From NCBI RefSeq assembly GCF_947623445.1, contig NC_135247.1, positions 1,614,501 to 1,678,500 of the forward strand: 64,000 bases of DNA, given 5' to 3'. Of the stretch, positions 38,096-48,194 are shown piece by piece; the first letter of the stretch is position 1; each line of letters begins with the position of its first letter. The position numbers and the translations under genes are program-made. Below the pieces are notes generated by a model. The model was not told the DNA's origin and did not search any database. It saw nothing but the letters and a program-made list of their open reading frames with translations. The DNA is from Clavelina lepadiformis. Lineage: Eukaryota; Chordata; Ascidiacea; Aplousobranchia; Clavelinidae.

Positions 38096-38197
38096 CCGTG
38101 ATAATACGCAGTAGAAATCAGAATTTGGTCAGAAGCAAAAGCAATCAGAAACCTGAAGACGAAAAACTTTTCTGAAGTTTGAAGAAATCTACGAAAG

Positions 38198-39117
38198 ATG
38201 TTTTGCTCAAAAACTTGCTTCCGACTCATCTTTCTCTTGTTGCTTTGTTGCGTCTTAGTATCATTGTGTGCAGGTGAGACGATTTGCATGAATGATTATA
38301 TTAAAGACAATGAGTAATGCAGATATTGTAGCTTTTGCGCTTGTCAATGTTATTTCTGATCTCGAGCTGGTAAAAGCGCGGGAAAACTAGTCAAGCGTAA
38401 CATTTTACACCGAAACGAAATTCCAGTGCTAGTTGTTGTATTATGTGCGATGGGCACTAAATGCTTTATCGTTTATCATAAGTTTTGCGTTTTATCGAGT
38501 GTTTGCGCCCAAAGACACTGCAACAAGAACCTTATATGTACGTTACAATATTCCATTGTCAGGGAAATCTCATCACAGACGAAAGGCGATAGCAAAACAT
38601 ATCCGCCGACTATGTAAATCAAGATACAACAAAGTATTACGAGCCATAGTTAAAAGTAAGTTCATATCTGCTGCTTTACGGTCGCCTATAACTTTATTAA
38701 ATATCCAGTAAACATTTCAAAATAACCTTTATTCAATTCTATGTTTGTCTTCATCGTATCACAGACCATGAGAAATGCCTGAAGGTTTTTTCACAAGGTG
38801 GCGCCAAATTTTTCCGGAAAAAGTGTCCCAGGAAAGCTAAACGTGAGTTTAAGAAAATATAATTTAGTTGGTTGGTAATACAGAGTGAACTATGAGCTTC
38901 AATCGAAGTACAAACGATCATAAACGCTTTTATATTTTTTCTTCAATCCTAAAGTGGTGCACCTCAAATGCAAGCAAATGGAAAACATTGAAAGCAATGG
39001 TAATTCTTCTTTCTAAATCACAAAGTGGCAGAATATGGGCAGAGGAATTGTCAAAGCGGATGTTTTCTAATCTGTTTCTATTTTTTTCCAGTTGTAATAA
39101 CTTGTATTATTGTTTAA
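38198..39117 (+). CDS. Small secreted cationic four-cysteine peptide, paralogue B
   Basis: Four exons: 38198-38273 (76 nt), 38563-38655 (93 nt), 38765-38842 (78 nt), 39092-39117 (26 nt). All introns are GT-AG and phase 1, giving 90 residues. Residues 1-25 are a signal peptide (FRLIFLLLLCCVLVSLCA). The mature peptide is very basic (HHRRKAIAKHIRRLC, KFFRKKCPRKAK) with Cys43, Cys61, Cys77 and Cys87, spacing C-x17-C-x15-C-x9-C. The first three exon lengths equal those of paralogue C, and the proteins are nearly the same over NEKCLKVFSQ to RKKCPRKAK. Paralogue A (7846-9131) keeps the cysteine spacing only. It sits between the arms of the inverted duplication. Function is unknown; four cysteines suggest two disulphides, and the charge would fit a host-defence or signalling peptide (inference). 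Confidence 0.65.
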
Positions 39118-39180
39118 TCGGTTGTGTCTTATGCTTTGTCATTGCGCATATGCTGACGTTTAATTCAAAATTTTCTTTGT

Positions 39181-40095
39181 AAATCGCGAATGTAAAATAC
39201 GAAAAACCTCTACTTTGAAAATATTTGTGTTTCAATATCATTTTTATCTTGTGGTGACTCATTGGCATTTTAAAGGTGATTTATTATACTTTGCTGTGCG
39301 ACCTTCACTCAACTCCTGTGTGAGCATGTAAGGCAGAGTGCGAAAGCTTCTTTGAAATAAGTTAGTTAAAATATTAGTTTCGTTTTGCAAAGTATTATTT
39401 AAATAAAATTTTTCAGATCCTTGAAAAATAAACTTGAATAGATGTCATTTTTACGTCATTAACACTTTTTATTATATCACTGCAACAAGTATGACGTCAG
39501 CATGTAGTTGAAACGCGTCAGTACGCTGGCGGTACGAAGAAGCAGAAGAAAAACGTCAACATCTCAGCAAATCAGCTAAGTACCGGTTATATATTAAAAC
39601 GAAGACCTTCTGTGCGCAAGTTACTTTACAAAGCATATCTGTTTCAGTTCCTTTTTGACAGTGAAATCAGATTCTAATTTTAACAATTTCAAATTGAAAA
39701 AAATTCAATCTTTTAAAGACAGCAGGGAGGAAAAATATTAAATTTTCTTAGAGTGATGCAGATAAGTTCGATCAAGCTTGTATCGAAGGTTGTAATCAAA
39801 AGTTAGTGATTGTTTTGACATGAATCATAACTTCCACTGTTAAAATCTAACTTCATTGTTTCATCAATTTTTTTCATTGTAGCTATGCATCAATCTCAGT
39901 ACCATATCAGTTTCACCATAGCTTTATATCAGAAAGGCTACCAGCAGAATTAAGCAAACTTTGCATTTTATTGATTGGATACTATAGGGTTTGGTTTATA
40001 GAGCAATCGGAAAAGTGATAAGTTTAGATCGATGCAACACAAAAACTTAAATTTAAGCTAATTGGAAGGTGTCGAAGAGAGTAAATTTCATGACT
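39181..40095. repeat. Right arm of large inverted duplication
   Basis: Inverted partner of 35079-36660. Its first 110 bp also match 4510-4660 downstream of paralogue C, showing this is the 3' flank of the secreted-peptide cassette. Homology ends at about 40095, exactly where the first macrosatellite unit begins. Confidence 0.8.
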
Positions 40096-40650
40096 TAAGG
40101 GGTCACTTCCCAATAAAACGACAAATTTGTGCCGGCAACACAGTGATTGTGACCGTGTCGCACTCAATGCGTCATATTAAAAAAAGTAAAAATTTTCCGG
40201 TCCAATGCGCATGTGACGTCGATGTGGAGTATTTCGTCGTTGCTTTGACGACAGCTGGTTCCAGGTCTAGGCTAAGTTGTAAATTTTGTGTGGGTTTGAA
40301 TTTTTGTTTTTTTGGAGTATTTGTCATAAAATGTTAAGCTAAAAACTTGTTGTAAAGTTTAGGCAATTGTTATAGAAAACTGAGTACATGGATTTTGTCC
40401 AAATTAAGACTGTAGACAGACATAACCTAGGTCTTGTTGCAAGCCAAAATTCAGGGTAGGTTTATGATGTAGTTTTGCGTTGGTAGCTTCTTGATTTAAT
40501 GTACTTTGCATTGAAAAGCCTATCTCTTTGAATTGGGACATGAACCCTTAAGCAAATAACAGAAGTTTACTTTAGTACTTAAAATTTAGTTGAAACTAGC
40601 TTATAGTTAATACACTACAGAGACGTAGGCGTAGCTAGGTCTCGAAATCA

Positions 40651-41133
40651 GCTTGATTTTCATCTAGACTACGCTAGCTTGATTTTCATCTAGACTACGC
40701 TAGCTTGATTTTCATCTAGACTACGCTAGGTTGATTTTCATCTAGACTACGCTAGCTTGATTTTCATCTAGACTACGCTAGCTTGATTTTCATCTAGACT
40801 ACGCTAGCTAGATTTTCATCTAGACTACGCTAGCTTGATTTTCATCTAGACTACGCTAGCTTGATTTTCATCTAGACTACGCTAGCTTGATTTTCATCTA
40901 GATTACGCTAGCTTGATTTTCATCTAGACTACGCTAGCTTGATTTTCATCTAGACTACGCTAGCTTGATTTTCATCTAGACTATGCTAGCTTGATTTTCA
41001 TCTAGACTACCCTAGCTAGATTTTCATCTAGACTACGCTAGCTTGATTTTCATCTAGACTACACTAGCTTGATTTTCATCTAGACTACGCTAGCTTGATT
41101 TTCATCTAGACTACGCTAGCTACATTTTCATCT
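40651..41133. repeat. 26-bp minisatellite in unit 1
   Basis: About 18.5 copies of GCTTGATTTTCATCTAGACTACGCTA-type 26-mers (written here only as a length-26 period; core CTAGACTACGCTAGC). Variant copies (GGTTG, GCTAG, GATTACG, CTATG, TACCC, TACAC) occur in the same order in every unit, so the whole block was copied with the unit. Equivalent blocks start at 42809, 44967, 47125, 49274, 51460, 53618, 55776, 57934, 60092 and 62250. Confidence 0.95.
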
Positions 41134-41243
41134 TGTCAGATTTGAAAGTCAGGAGAAGATTCCGGAAACACCGACATGGTGGAATCTATCTAGTGATTCG
41201 AGAAAAGTGCGATTTTATCTATTTGCATTGCACATTAAGCACA

Positions 41244-41325
41244 GTTGTCGTGGCCGAGTGGTTAAGGCGACAGACTCGAAATCAGTTAGGCTATGCCCGC
41301 GTAGGTTCGAATCCCGCCGACAACG
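41244..41325 (+). tRNA. tRNA-Ser(CGA), class a, unit 1
   Basis: 82 nt with a 7-bp acceptor stem (GTTGTCG with CGACAAC), discriminator G, D stem GCC/GGC, anticodon loop CTCGAAA (anticodon CGA, reads UCG) and a long serine-type variable arm. A box TGGCCGAGTGG and B box GGTTCGAATCC are both intact, and TTTT at 41336-41339 could end Pol III transcription. Lesions: an A-A mismatch in the anticodon stem (ACAGA/TCAGT), an A-C mismatch in the T stem (GTAGG/CCCGC) and a weakened variable arm. Confidence 0.6.
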
Positions 41326-41402
41326 CCGATATTACTTTTGCAATTTCATATGGATATTCGGAAAAGTGCGATTTTATCTATTTCATCTATGCATTAAGCA
41401 CA

Positions 41403-41484
41403 GTTGTCGTGGCCGAGTGGTTAAGGCGACAGACTCGAAATCTGTTGGGCCCTGCCCGCGTAGGTTCGAATCCCGCTGACAACG
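41403..41484 (+). tRNA. tRNA-Ser(CGA), class b (most intact), unit 1
   Basis: Same backbone with a perfect anticodon stem (ACAGA/TCTGT), perfect D stem, variable arm GGGC-CCT-GCCC, and intact A and B boxes. Only an A-C mismatch in the T stem and a G-T wobble at the base of the acceptor stem depart from ideal. It is followed by TTTT. This class is the best candidate for a working gene. Confidence 0.75.
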
Positions 41485-41561
41485 CCAATATTACTTTTGC
41501 AATTTCATATGGATATTCGGAAAAGTGCGATTTTATCTATTTCATCTATGCATTAAGCACA

Positions 41562-41643
41562 GTTGTCGTGGCCGAGTGGTTAAGGCGACAGACTCGAAAT
41601 CTGTTGGGCCCTGCCCGCGTAGGTTCAAAGCCCGCCGACAACG
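41562..41643 (+). tRNA. tRNA-Ser(CGA), class c (T-loop damaged), unit 1
   Basis: Acceptor, D and anticodon stems are perfect. The T loop is TTCAAAG instead of TTCGAAT, which breaks the B box (GGTTCAAAGCC), and the T stem has an A-C mismatch. Probably poorly transcribed and mis-folded, so likely a pseudogene. Confidence 0.5.
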
Positions 41644-41720
41644 CCGATATTACTTTTGCAATTTCATATGGATATTCAGAAATGTACCATTTTAACAATT
41701 TCATCTATGCATTAAGCACA

Positions 41721-41802
41721 GTTGTCGTGGCCGAGTGGTTAAAGTGACAGACTCGAAATATGTTGGGCCCAGCCCGCGTAGGTTCGAATCCTGCCGACAA
41801 CG
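41721..41802 (+). tRNA. tRNA-Ser(CGA), class d (D and anticodon stems damaged), unit 1
   Basis: Acceptor stem, T arm (GTAGG/CCTGC, all paired) and B box are intact. The D stem is broken (GCC/AGT) and the anticodon stem has a G-A mismatch (ACAGA/TATGT). Likely a transcribable pseudogene. Confidence 0.5.
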
Positions 41803-41881
41803 CCGATATTACTTTTGCAATTTCATATGGATATTGCATATGCATATTCATATGGATATGAAAGCAGAGGGTGGGTGGAGG

Positions 41882-41950
41882 GAACTCATGGCGCAGTGGA
41901 AAAATCGGAGAACGTCGATCGACAAGCTGCAGGTTCAAACCAGCGAGCCG
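41882..41950 (+). other. Decayed tRNA-like element (possible SINE head), unit 1
   Basis: A perfect A box TGGCGCAGTGG (41889-41899) and a near B box GGTTCAAACCA (41932-41942) lie 43 bp apart, as in a tRNA gene. Stems do not pair, so it is not a working tRNA but resembles the Pol III head of a tRNA-derived SINE. The same element recurs at the matching place in every unit. Confidence 0.45.
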
Positions 41951-41992
41951 CAGAGCGACGAGCCAACAACCGTTTGATGACCATTTGTCCGT

Positions 41993-42076
41993 CTACACCA
42001 CCAGCTGGCTAGACTCACGTCTACACCACCAGCTGGCTAGACTCACGTCTACACCACCAGCTGGCTAGACTCACGT
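41993..42076. repeat. Three 28-bp tandem repeats, unit 1
   Basis: Three copies of a 28-mer (CTACACCACCAGCTGGCTAG then ACTCACGT). Every unit has three copies except unit 5, which has four; unit 8 has one C-to-T change at 57174. Confidence 0.95.
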
Positions 42077-42187
42077 AAATTCTGAGTATTTAGGAAGCTG
42101 CCGGAAGCTGTAAAAAAAGTTGCAAAAGTTGCAAAAACTTGCCCTCCTAATCACCTAATCCTAATCCTAATCACTTACCTTATATAA

Positions 42188-42209
42188 TATATATAGATAT
42201 CTATATATA
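42188..42209. repeat. 22-bp perfect AT palindrome, unit 1
   Basis: TATATATAGA|TATCTATATATA-type perfect palindrome centred on GATATC, able to form a cruciform. It occurs once per unit. Confidence 0.9.
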
Positions 42210-43401
42210 GATATAGTCATAAGTAAAACTATAATTTATGAATTTCTTCACGTTTAAGGGGTCACTTCCCAATAAAACGACAAATTTGTGCCGGCAACAC
42301 AGTGATTGTGACCGTGTCGCACTCAATGCGTCATATTAAAAAAAGTAAAATTTTCCGGTCCAATGCGCATGTGACTTCGATGTGGAGTATTTCGTCGTTG
42401 CTTTGACGACAGCTGGTTCCAGGTCTAGGCTAAGTTTTAAATTTTGTGTGGGTTTGAATTTTTGTTTTTTTGGAGTATTTGTCATAAAATGTTAAGCTAA
42501 AAACTTGTTGTAAAGTTTAGGCAATTGTTATAGAAAACTGAGTACATGGATTTTGTCCAAATTAAGACTGTAGACAGACATAACCTAGGTCTTGTTGCAA
42601 GCCAAAATTCAGGGTAGGTTTATGATGTAGTTTTGCGTTGGTAGCTTCTTGATTTAATGTACTTTGCATTGAAAAGCCTATCTCTTTGAATTGGGACATG
42701 AACCCTTAAGCAAATAACAGAAGTTTACTTTAGTACTTAAAATTTAGTTGAAACTAGCTTATAGTTAATACACTACAGAGACGTAGGCGTAGCTAGGTCT
42801 CGAAATCAGCTTGATTTTCATCTAGACTACGCTAGCTTGATTTTCATCTAGACTACGCTAGCTTGATTTTCATCTAGACTACGCTAGGTTGATTTTCATC
42901 TAGACTACGCTAGCTTGATTTTCATCTAGACTACGCTAGCTTGATTTTCATCTAGACTACGCTAGCTAGATTTTCATCTAGACTACGCTAGCTTGATTTT
43001 CATCTAGACTACGCTAGCTTGATTTTCATCTAGACTACGCTAGCTTGATTTTCATCTAGATTACGCTAGCTTGATTTTCATCTAGACTACGCTAGCTTGA
43101 TTTTCATCTAGACTACGCTAGCTTGATTTTCATCTAGACTATGCTAGCTTGATTTTCATCTAGACTACCCTAGCTAGATTTTCATCTAGACTACGCTAGC
43201 TTGATTTTCATCTAGACTACACTAGCTTGATTTTCATCTAGACTACGCTAGCTTGATTTTCATCTAGACTACGCTAGCTACATTTTCATCTTGTCAGATT
43301 TGAAAGTCAGGAGAAGATTCCGGAAACACCGACATGGTGGAATCTATCTAGTGATTCGAGAAAAGTGCGATTTTATCTATTTGCATTGCACATTAAGCAC
43401 A

Positions 43402-43483
43402 GTTGTCGTGGCCGAGTGGTTAAGGCGACAGACTCGAAATCAGTTAGGCTATGCCCGCGTAGGTTCGAATCCCGCCGACAACG
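43402..43483 (+). tRNA. tRNA-Ser(CGA), class a, unit 2
   Basis: Same sequence and lesions as 41244-41325. Confidence 0.6.
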
Positions 43484-43560
43484 CCGATATTACTTTTGCA
43501 ATTTCATATGGATATTCGGAAAAGTGCGATTTTATCTATTTCATCTATGCATTAAGCACA

Positions 43561-43642
43561 GTTGTCGTGGCCGAGTGGTTAAGGCGACAGACTCGAAATC
43601 TGTTGGGCCCTGCCCGCGTAGGTTCGAATCCCGCTGACAACG
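43561..43642 (+). tRNA. tRNA-Ser(CGA), class b, unit 2
   Basis: Same as the near-intact copy at 41403-41484. Confidence 0.75.
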
Positions 43643-43719
43643 CCAATATTACTTTTGCAATTTCATATGGATATTCGGAAAAGTGCGATTTTATCTATTT
43701 CATCTATGCATTAAGCACA

Positions 43720-43801
43720 GTTGTCGTGGCCGAGTGGTTAAGGCGACAGACTCGAAATCTGTTGGGCCCTGCCCGCGTAGGTTCAAAGCCCGCCGACAAC
43801 G
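43720..43801 (+). tRNA. tRNA-Ser(CGA), class c, unit 2
   Basis: Same T-loop damage as 41562-41643. Confidence 0.5.
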
Positions 43802-43878
43802 CCGATATTACTTTTGCAATTTCATATGGATATTCAGAAATGTACCATTTTAACAATTTCATCTATGCATTAAGCACA

Positions 43879-43960
43879 GTTGTCGTGGCCGAGTGGTTAA
43901 AGTGACAGACTCGAAATATGTTGGGCCCAGCCCGCGTAGGTTCGAATCCTGCCGACAACG
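43879..43960 (+). tRNA. tRNA-Ser(CGA), class d, unit 2
   Basis: Same D-stem and anticodon-stem damage as 41721-41802. Confidence 0.5.
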
Positions 43961-45559
43961 CCGATATTACTTTTGCAATTTCATATGGATATTGCATATG
44001 CATATTCATATGGATATGAAAGCAGAGGGTGGGTGGAGGGAACTCATGGCGCAGTGGAAAAATCGGAGAACGTCGATCGACAAGCTGCAGGTTCAAACCA
44101 GCGAGCCGCAGAGCGACGAGCCAACAACCGTTTGATGACCATTTGTCCGTCTACACCACCAGCTGGCTAGACTCACGTCTACACCACCAGCTGGCTAGAC
44201 TCACGTCTACACCACCAGCTGGCTAGACTCACGTAAATTCTGAGTATTTAGGAAGCTGCCGGAAGCTGTAAAAAAAGTTGCAAAAGTTGCAAAAACTTGC
44301 CCTCCTAATCACCTAATCCTAATCCTAATCACTTACCTTATATAATATATATAGATATCTATATATAGATATAGTCATAAGTAAAACTATAATTTATGAA
44401 TTTCTTCACGTTTAAGGGGTCACTTCCCAATAAAACGACAAATTTGTGCCGGCAACACAGTGATTGTGACCGTGTCGCACTCAATGCGTCATATTAAAAA
44501 AAGTAAAATTTTCCGGTCCAATGCGCATGTGACTTCGATGTGGAGTATTTCGTCGTTGCTTTGACGACAGCTGGTTCCAGGTCTAGGCTAAGTTTTAAAT
44601 TTTGTGTGGGTTTGAATTTTTGTTTTTTTGGAGTATTTGTCATAAAATGTTAAGCTAAAAACTTGTTGTAAAGTTTAGGCAATTGTTATAGAAAACTGAG
44701 TACATGGATTTTGTCCAAATTAAGACTGTAGACAGACATAACCTAGGTCTTGTTGCAAGCCAAAATTCAGGGTAGGTTTATGATGTAGTTTTGCGTTGGT
44801 AGCTTCTTGATTTAATGTACTTTGCATTGAAAAGCCTATCTCTTTGAATTGGGACATGAACCCTTAAGCAAATAACAGAAGTTTACTTTAGTACTTAAAA
44901 TTTAGTTGAAACTAGCTTATAGTTAATACACTACAGAGACGTAGGCGTAGCTAGGTCTCGAAATCAGCTTGATTTTCATCTAGACTACGCTAGCTTGATT
45001 TTCATCTAGACTACGCTAGCTTGATTTTCATCTAGACTACGCTAGGTTGATTTTCATCTAGACTACGCTAGCTTGATTTTCATCTAGACTACGCTAGCTT
45101 GATTTTCATCTAGACTACGCTAGCTAGATTTTCATCTAGACTACGCTAGCTTGATTTTCATCTAGACTACGCTAGCTTGATTTTCATCTAGACTACGCTA
45201 GCTTGATTTTCATCTAGATTACGCTAGCTTGATTTTCATCTAGACTACGCTAGCTTGATTTTCATCTAGACTACGCTAGCTTGATTTTCATCTAGACTAT
45301 GCTAGCTTGATTTTCATCTAGACTACCCTAGCTAGATTTTCATCTAGACTACGCTAGCTTGATTTTCATCTAGACTACACTAGCTTGATTTTCATCTAGA
45401 CTACGCTAGCTTGATTTTCATCTAGACTACGCTAGCTACATTTTCATCTTGTCAGATTTGAAAGTCAGGAGAAGATTCCGGAAACACCGACATGGTGGAA
45501 TCTATCTAGTGATTCGAGAAAAGTGCGATTTTATCTATTTGCATTGCACATTAAGCACA

Positions 45560-45641
45560 GTTGTCGTGGCCGAGTGGTTAAGGCGACAGACTCGAAATCA
45601 GTTAGGCTATGCCCGCGTAGGTTCGAATCCCGCCGACAACG
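45560..45641 (+). tRNA. tRNA-Ser(CGA), class a, unit 3
   Basis: Same sequence and lesions as 41244-41325. Confidence 0.6.
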
Positions 45642-45718
45642 CCGATATTACTTTTGCAATTTCATATGGATATTCGGAAAAGTGCGATTTTATCTATTTC
45701 ATCTATGCATTAAGCACA

Positions 45719-45800
45719 GTTGTCGTGGCCGAGTGGTTAAGGCGACAGACTCGAAATCTGTTGGGCCCTGCCCGCGTAGGTTCGAATCCCGCTGACAACG
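45719..45800 (+). tRNA. tRNA-Ser(CGA), class b, unit 3
   Basis: Same as the near-intact copy at 41403-41484. Confidence 0.75.
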
Positions 45801-45877
45801 CCAATATTACTTTTGCAATTTCATATGGATATTCGGAAAAGTGCGATTTTATCTATTTCATCTATGCATTAAGCACA

Positions 45878-45959
45878 GTTGTCGTGGCCGAGTGGTTAAG
45901 GCGACAGACTCGAAATCTGTTGGGCCCTGCCCGCGTAGGTTCAAAGCCCGCCGACAACG
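45878..45959 (+). tRNA. tRNA-Ser(CGA), class c, unit 3
   Basis: Same T-loop damage as 41562-41643. Confidence 0.5.
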
Positions 45960-46036
45960 CCGATATTACTTTTGCAATTTCATATGGATATTCAGAAATG
46001 TACCATTTTAACAATTTCATCTATGCATTAAGCACA

Positions 46037-46118
46037 GTTGTCGTGGCCGAGTGGTTAAAGTGACAGACTCGAAATATGTTGGGCCCAGCCCGCGTAGGTT
46101 CGAATCCTGCCGACAACG
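46037..46118 (+). tRNA. tRNA-Ser(CGA), class d, unit 3
   Basis: Same D-stem and anticodon-stem damage as 41721-41802. Confidence 0.5.
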
Positions 46119-47717
46119 CCGATATTACTTTTGCAATTTCATATGGATATTGCATATGCATATTCATATGGATATGAAAGCAGAGGGTGGGTGGAGGGAA
46201 CTCATGGCGCAGTGGAAAAATCGGAGAACGTCGATCGACAAGCTGCAGGTTCAAACCAGCGAGCCGCAGAGCGACGAGCCAACAACCGTTTGATGACCAT
46301 TTGTCCGTCTACACCACCAGCTGGCTAGACTCACGTCTACACCACCAGCTGGCTAGACTCACGTCTACACCACCAGCTGGCTAGACTCACGTAAATTCTG
46401 AGTATTTAGGAAGCTGCCGGAAGCTGTAAAAAAAGTTGCAAAAGTTGCAAAAACTTGCCCTCCTAATCACCTAATCCTAATCCTAATCACTTACCTTATA
46501 TAATATATATAGATATCTATATATAGATATAGTCATAAGTAAAACTATAATTTATGAATTTCTTCACGTTTAAGGGGTCACTTCCCAATAAAACGACAAA
46601 TTTGTGCCGGCAACACAGTGATTGTGACCGTATCGCACTCAATGCGTCATATTAAAAAAAGTAAAATTTTCCGGTCCAATGCGCATGTGACTTCGATGTG
46701 GAGTATTTCGTCGTTGCTTTGACGACAGCTGGTTCCAGGTCTAGGCTAAGTTTTAAATTTTGTGTGGGTTTGAATTTTTGTTTTTTTGGAGTATTTGTCA
46801 TAAAATGTTAAGCTAAAAACTTGTTGTAAAGTTTAGGCAATTGTTATAGAAAACTGAGTACATGGATTTTGTCCAAATTAAGACTGTAGACAGACATAAC
46901 CTAGGTCTTGTTGCAAGCCAAAATTCAGGGTAGGTTTATGATGTAGTTTTGCGTTGGTAGCTTCTTGATTTAATGTACTTTGCATTGAAAAGCCTATCTC
47001 TTTGAATTGGGACATGAACCCTTAAGCAAATAACAGAAGTTTACTTTAGTACTTAAAATTTAGTTGAAACTAGCTTATAGTTAATACACTACAGAGACGT
47101 AGGCGTAGCTAGGTCTCGAAATCAGCTTGATTTTCATCTAGACTACGCTAGCTTGATTTTCATCTAGACTACGCTAGCTTGATTTTCATCTAGACTACGC
47201 TAGGTTGATTTTCATCTAGACTACGCTAGCTTGATTTTCATCTAGACTACGCTAGCTTGATTTTCATCTAGACTACGCTAGCTAGATTTTCATCTAGACT
47301 ACGCTAGCTTGATTTTCATCTAGACTACGCTAGCTTGATTTTCATCTAGACTACGCTAGCTTGATTTTCATCTAGATTACGCTAGCTTGATTTTCATCTA
47401 GACTACGCTAGCTTGATTTTCATCTAGACTACGCTAGCTTGATTTTCATCTAGACTATGCTAGCTTGATTTTCATCTAGACTACCCTAGCTAGATTTTCA
47501 TCTAGACTACGCTAGCTTGATTTTCATCTAGACTACACTAGCTTGATTTTCATCTAGACTACGCTAGCTTGATTTTCATCTAGACTACGCTAGCTACATT
47601 TTCATCTTGTCAGATTTGAAAGTCAGGAGAAGATTCCGGAAACACCGACATGGTGGAATCTATCTAGTGATTCGAGAAAAGTGCGATTTTATCTATTTGC
47701 ATTGCACATTAAGCACA

Positions 47718-47799
47718 GTTGTCGTGGCCGAGTGGTTAAGGCGACAGACTCGAAATCAGTTAGGCTATGCCCGCGTAGGTTCGAATCCCGCCGACAACG
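47718..47799 (+). tRNA. tRNA-Ser(CGA), class a, unit 4
   Basis: Same sequence and lesions as 41244-41325. Confidence 0.6.
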
Positions 47800-47876
47800 C
47801 CGATATTACTTTTGCAATTTCATATGGATATTCGGAAAAGTGCGATTTTATCTATTTCATCTATGCATTAAGCACA

Positions 47877-47958
47877 GTTGTCGTGGCCGAGTGGTTAAGG
47901 CGACAGACTCGAAATCTGTTGGGCCCTGCCCGCGTAGGTTCGAATCCCGCTGACAACG
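47877..47958 (+). tRNA. tRNA-Ser(CGA), class b, unit 4
   Basis: Same as the near-intact copy at 41403-41484. Confidence 0.75.
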
Positions 47959-48035
47959 CCAATATTACTTTTGCAATTTCATATGGATATTCGGAAAAGT
48001 GCGATTTTATCTATTTCATCTATGCATTAAGCACA

Positions 48036-48117
48036 GTTGTCGTGGCCGAGTGGTTAAGGCGACAGACTCGAAATCTGTTGGGCCCTGCCCGCGTAGGTTC
48101 AAAGCCCGCCGACAACG
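48036..48117 (+). tRNA. tRNA-Ser(CGA), class c, unit 4
   Basis: Same T-loop damage as 41562-41643. Confidence 0.5.
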
Positions 48118-48194
48118 CCGATATTACTTTTGCAATTTCATATGGATATTCAGAAATGTACCATTTTAACAATTTCATCTATGCATTAAGCACA

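Larger units (their letters stand above)
40095..42253. repeat. Macrosatellite unit 1 (2,159 bp, edge unit)
   Basis: First unit, slightly diverged in its first 400 bp: one extra A in the GTAAAAATTTTCC run, GACGTCGATG in place of GACTTCGATG, and TAAGTTGTAAA in place of TAAGTTTTAAA. Such edge divergence is expected where homogenisation is weakest. Contains the minisatellite 40651-41133, tRNAs from 41244 and the palindrome at 42188-42209. Confidence 0.95.
42254..44411. repeat. Macrosatellite unit 2 (2,158 bp)
   Basis: Canonical unit. Minisatellite 42809-43291, four tRNA-Ser(CGA)-like genes 43402-43960, tRNA-like relic near 44040-44108. Confidence 0.95.
44412..46569. repeat. Macrosatellite unit 3 (2,158 bp)
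   Basis: Canonical unit. Minisatellite 44967-45449, tRNA cluster 45560-46118. Confidence 0.95.

Noticed and set aside
40651..41133. CRISPR-like array from the regular 26-bp repeats
   Set aside because: There are no unique spacers between repeats, and the surroundings are eukaryotic; it is a minisatellite.
41133..41747. 204-residue open frame repeated in every macrosatellite unit (VVVAEWLRRQTRN repeats)
   Set aside because: It is simply the translation of three to four tandem tRNA-Ser genes and their spacers; this peptide is a well-known spurious translation of tRNA-Ser. The stop-free frame follows from the 159-bp period being divisible by three.
41705..41977. Other short frames repeated in each unit (77, 80, 65 residues)
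   Set aside because: They overlap tRNA class d, the tRNA-like relic and the 28-bp repeats on both strands, with no independent coding signal.
42145..42180. Telomere-like CCTAAT repeats in each unit
   Set aside because: Irregular and only a few copies; chordate telomeres are CCCTAA/TTAGGG, so this is not an interstitial telomere.
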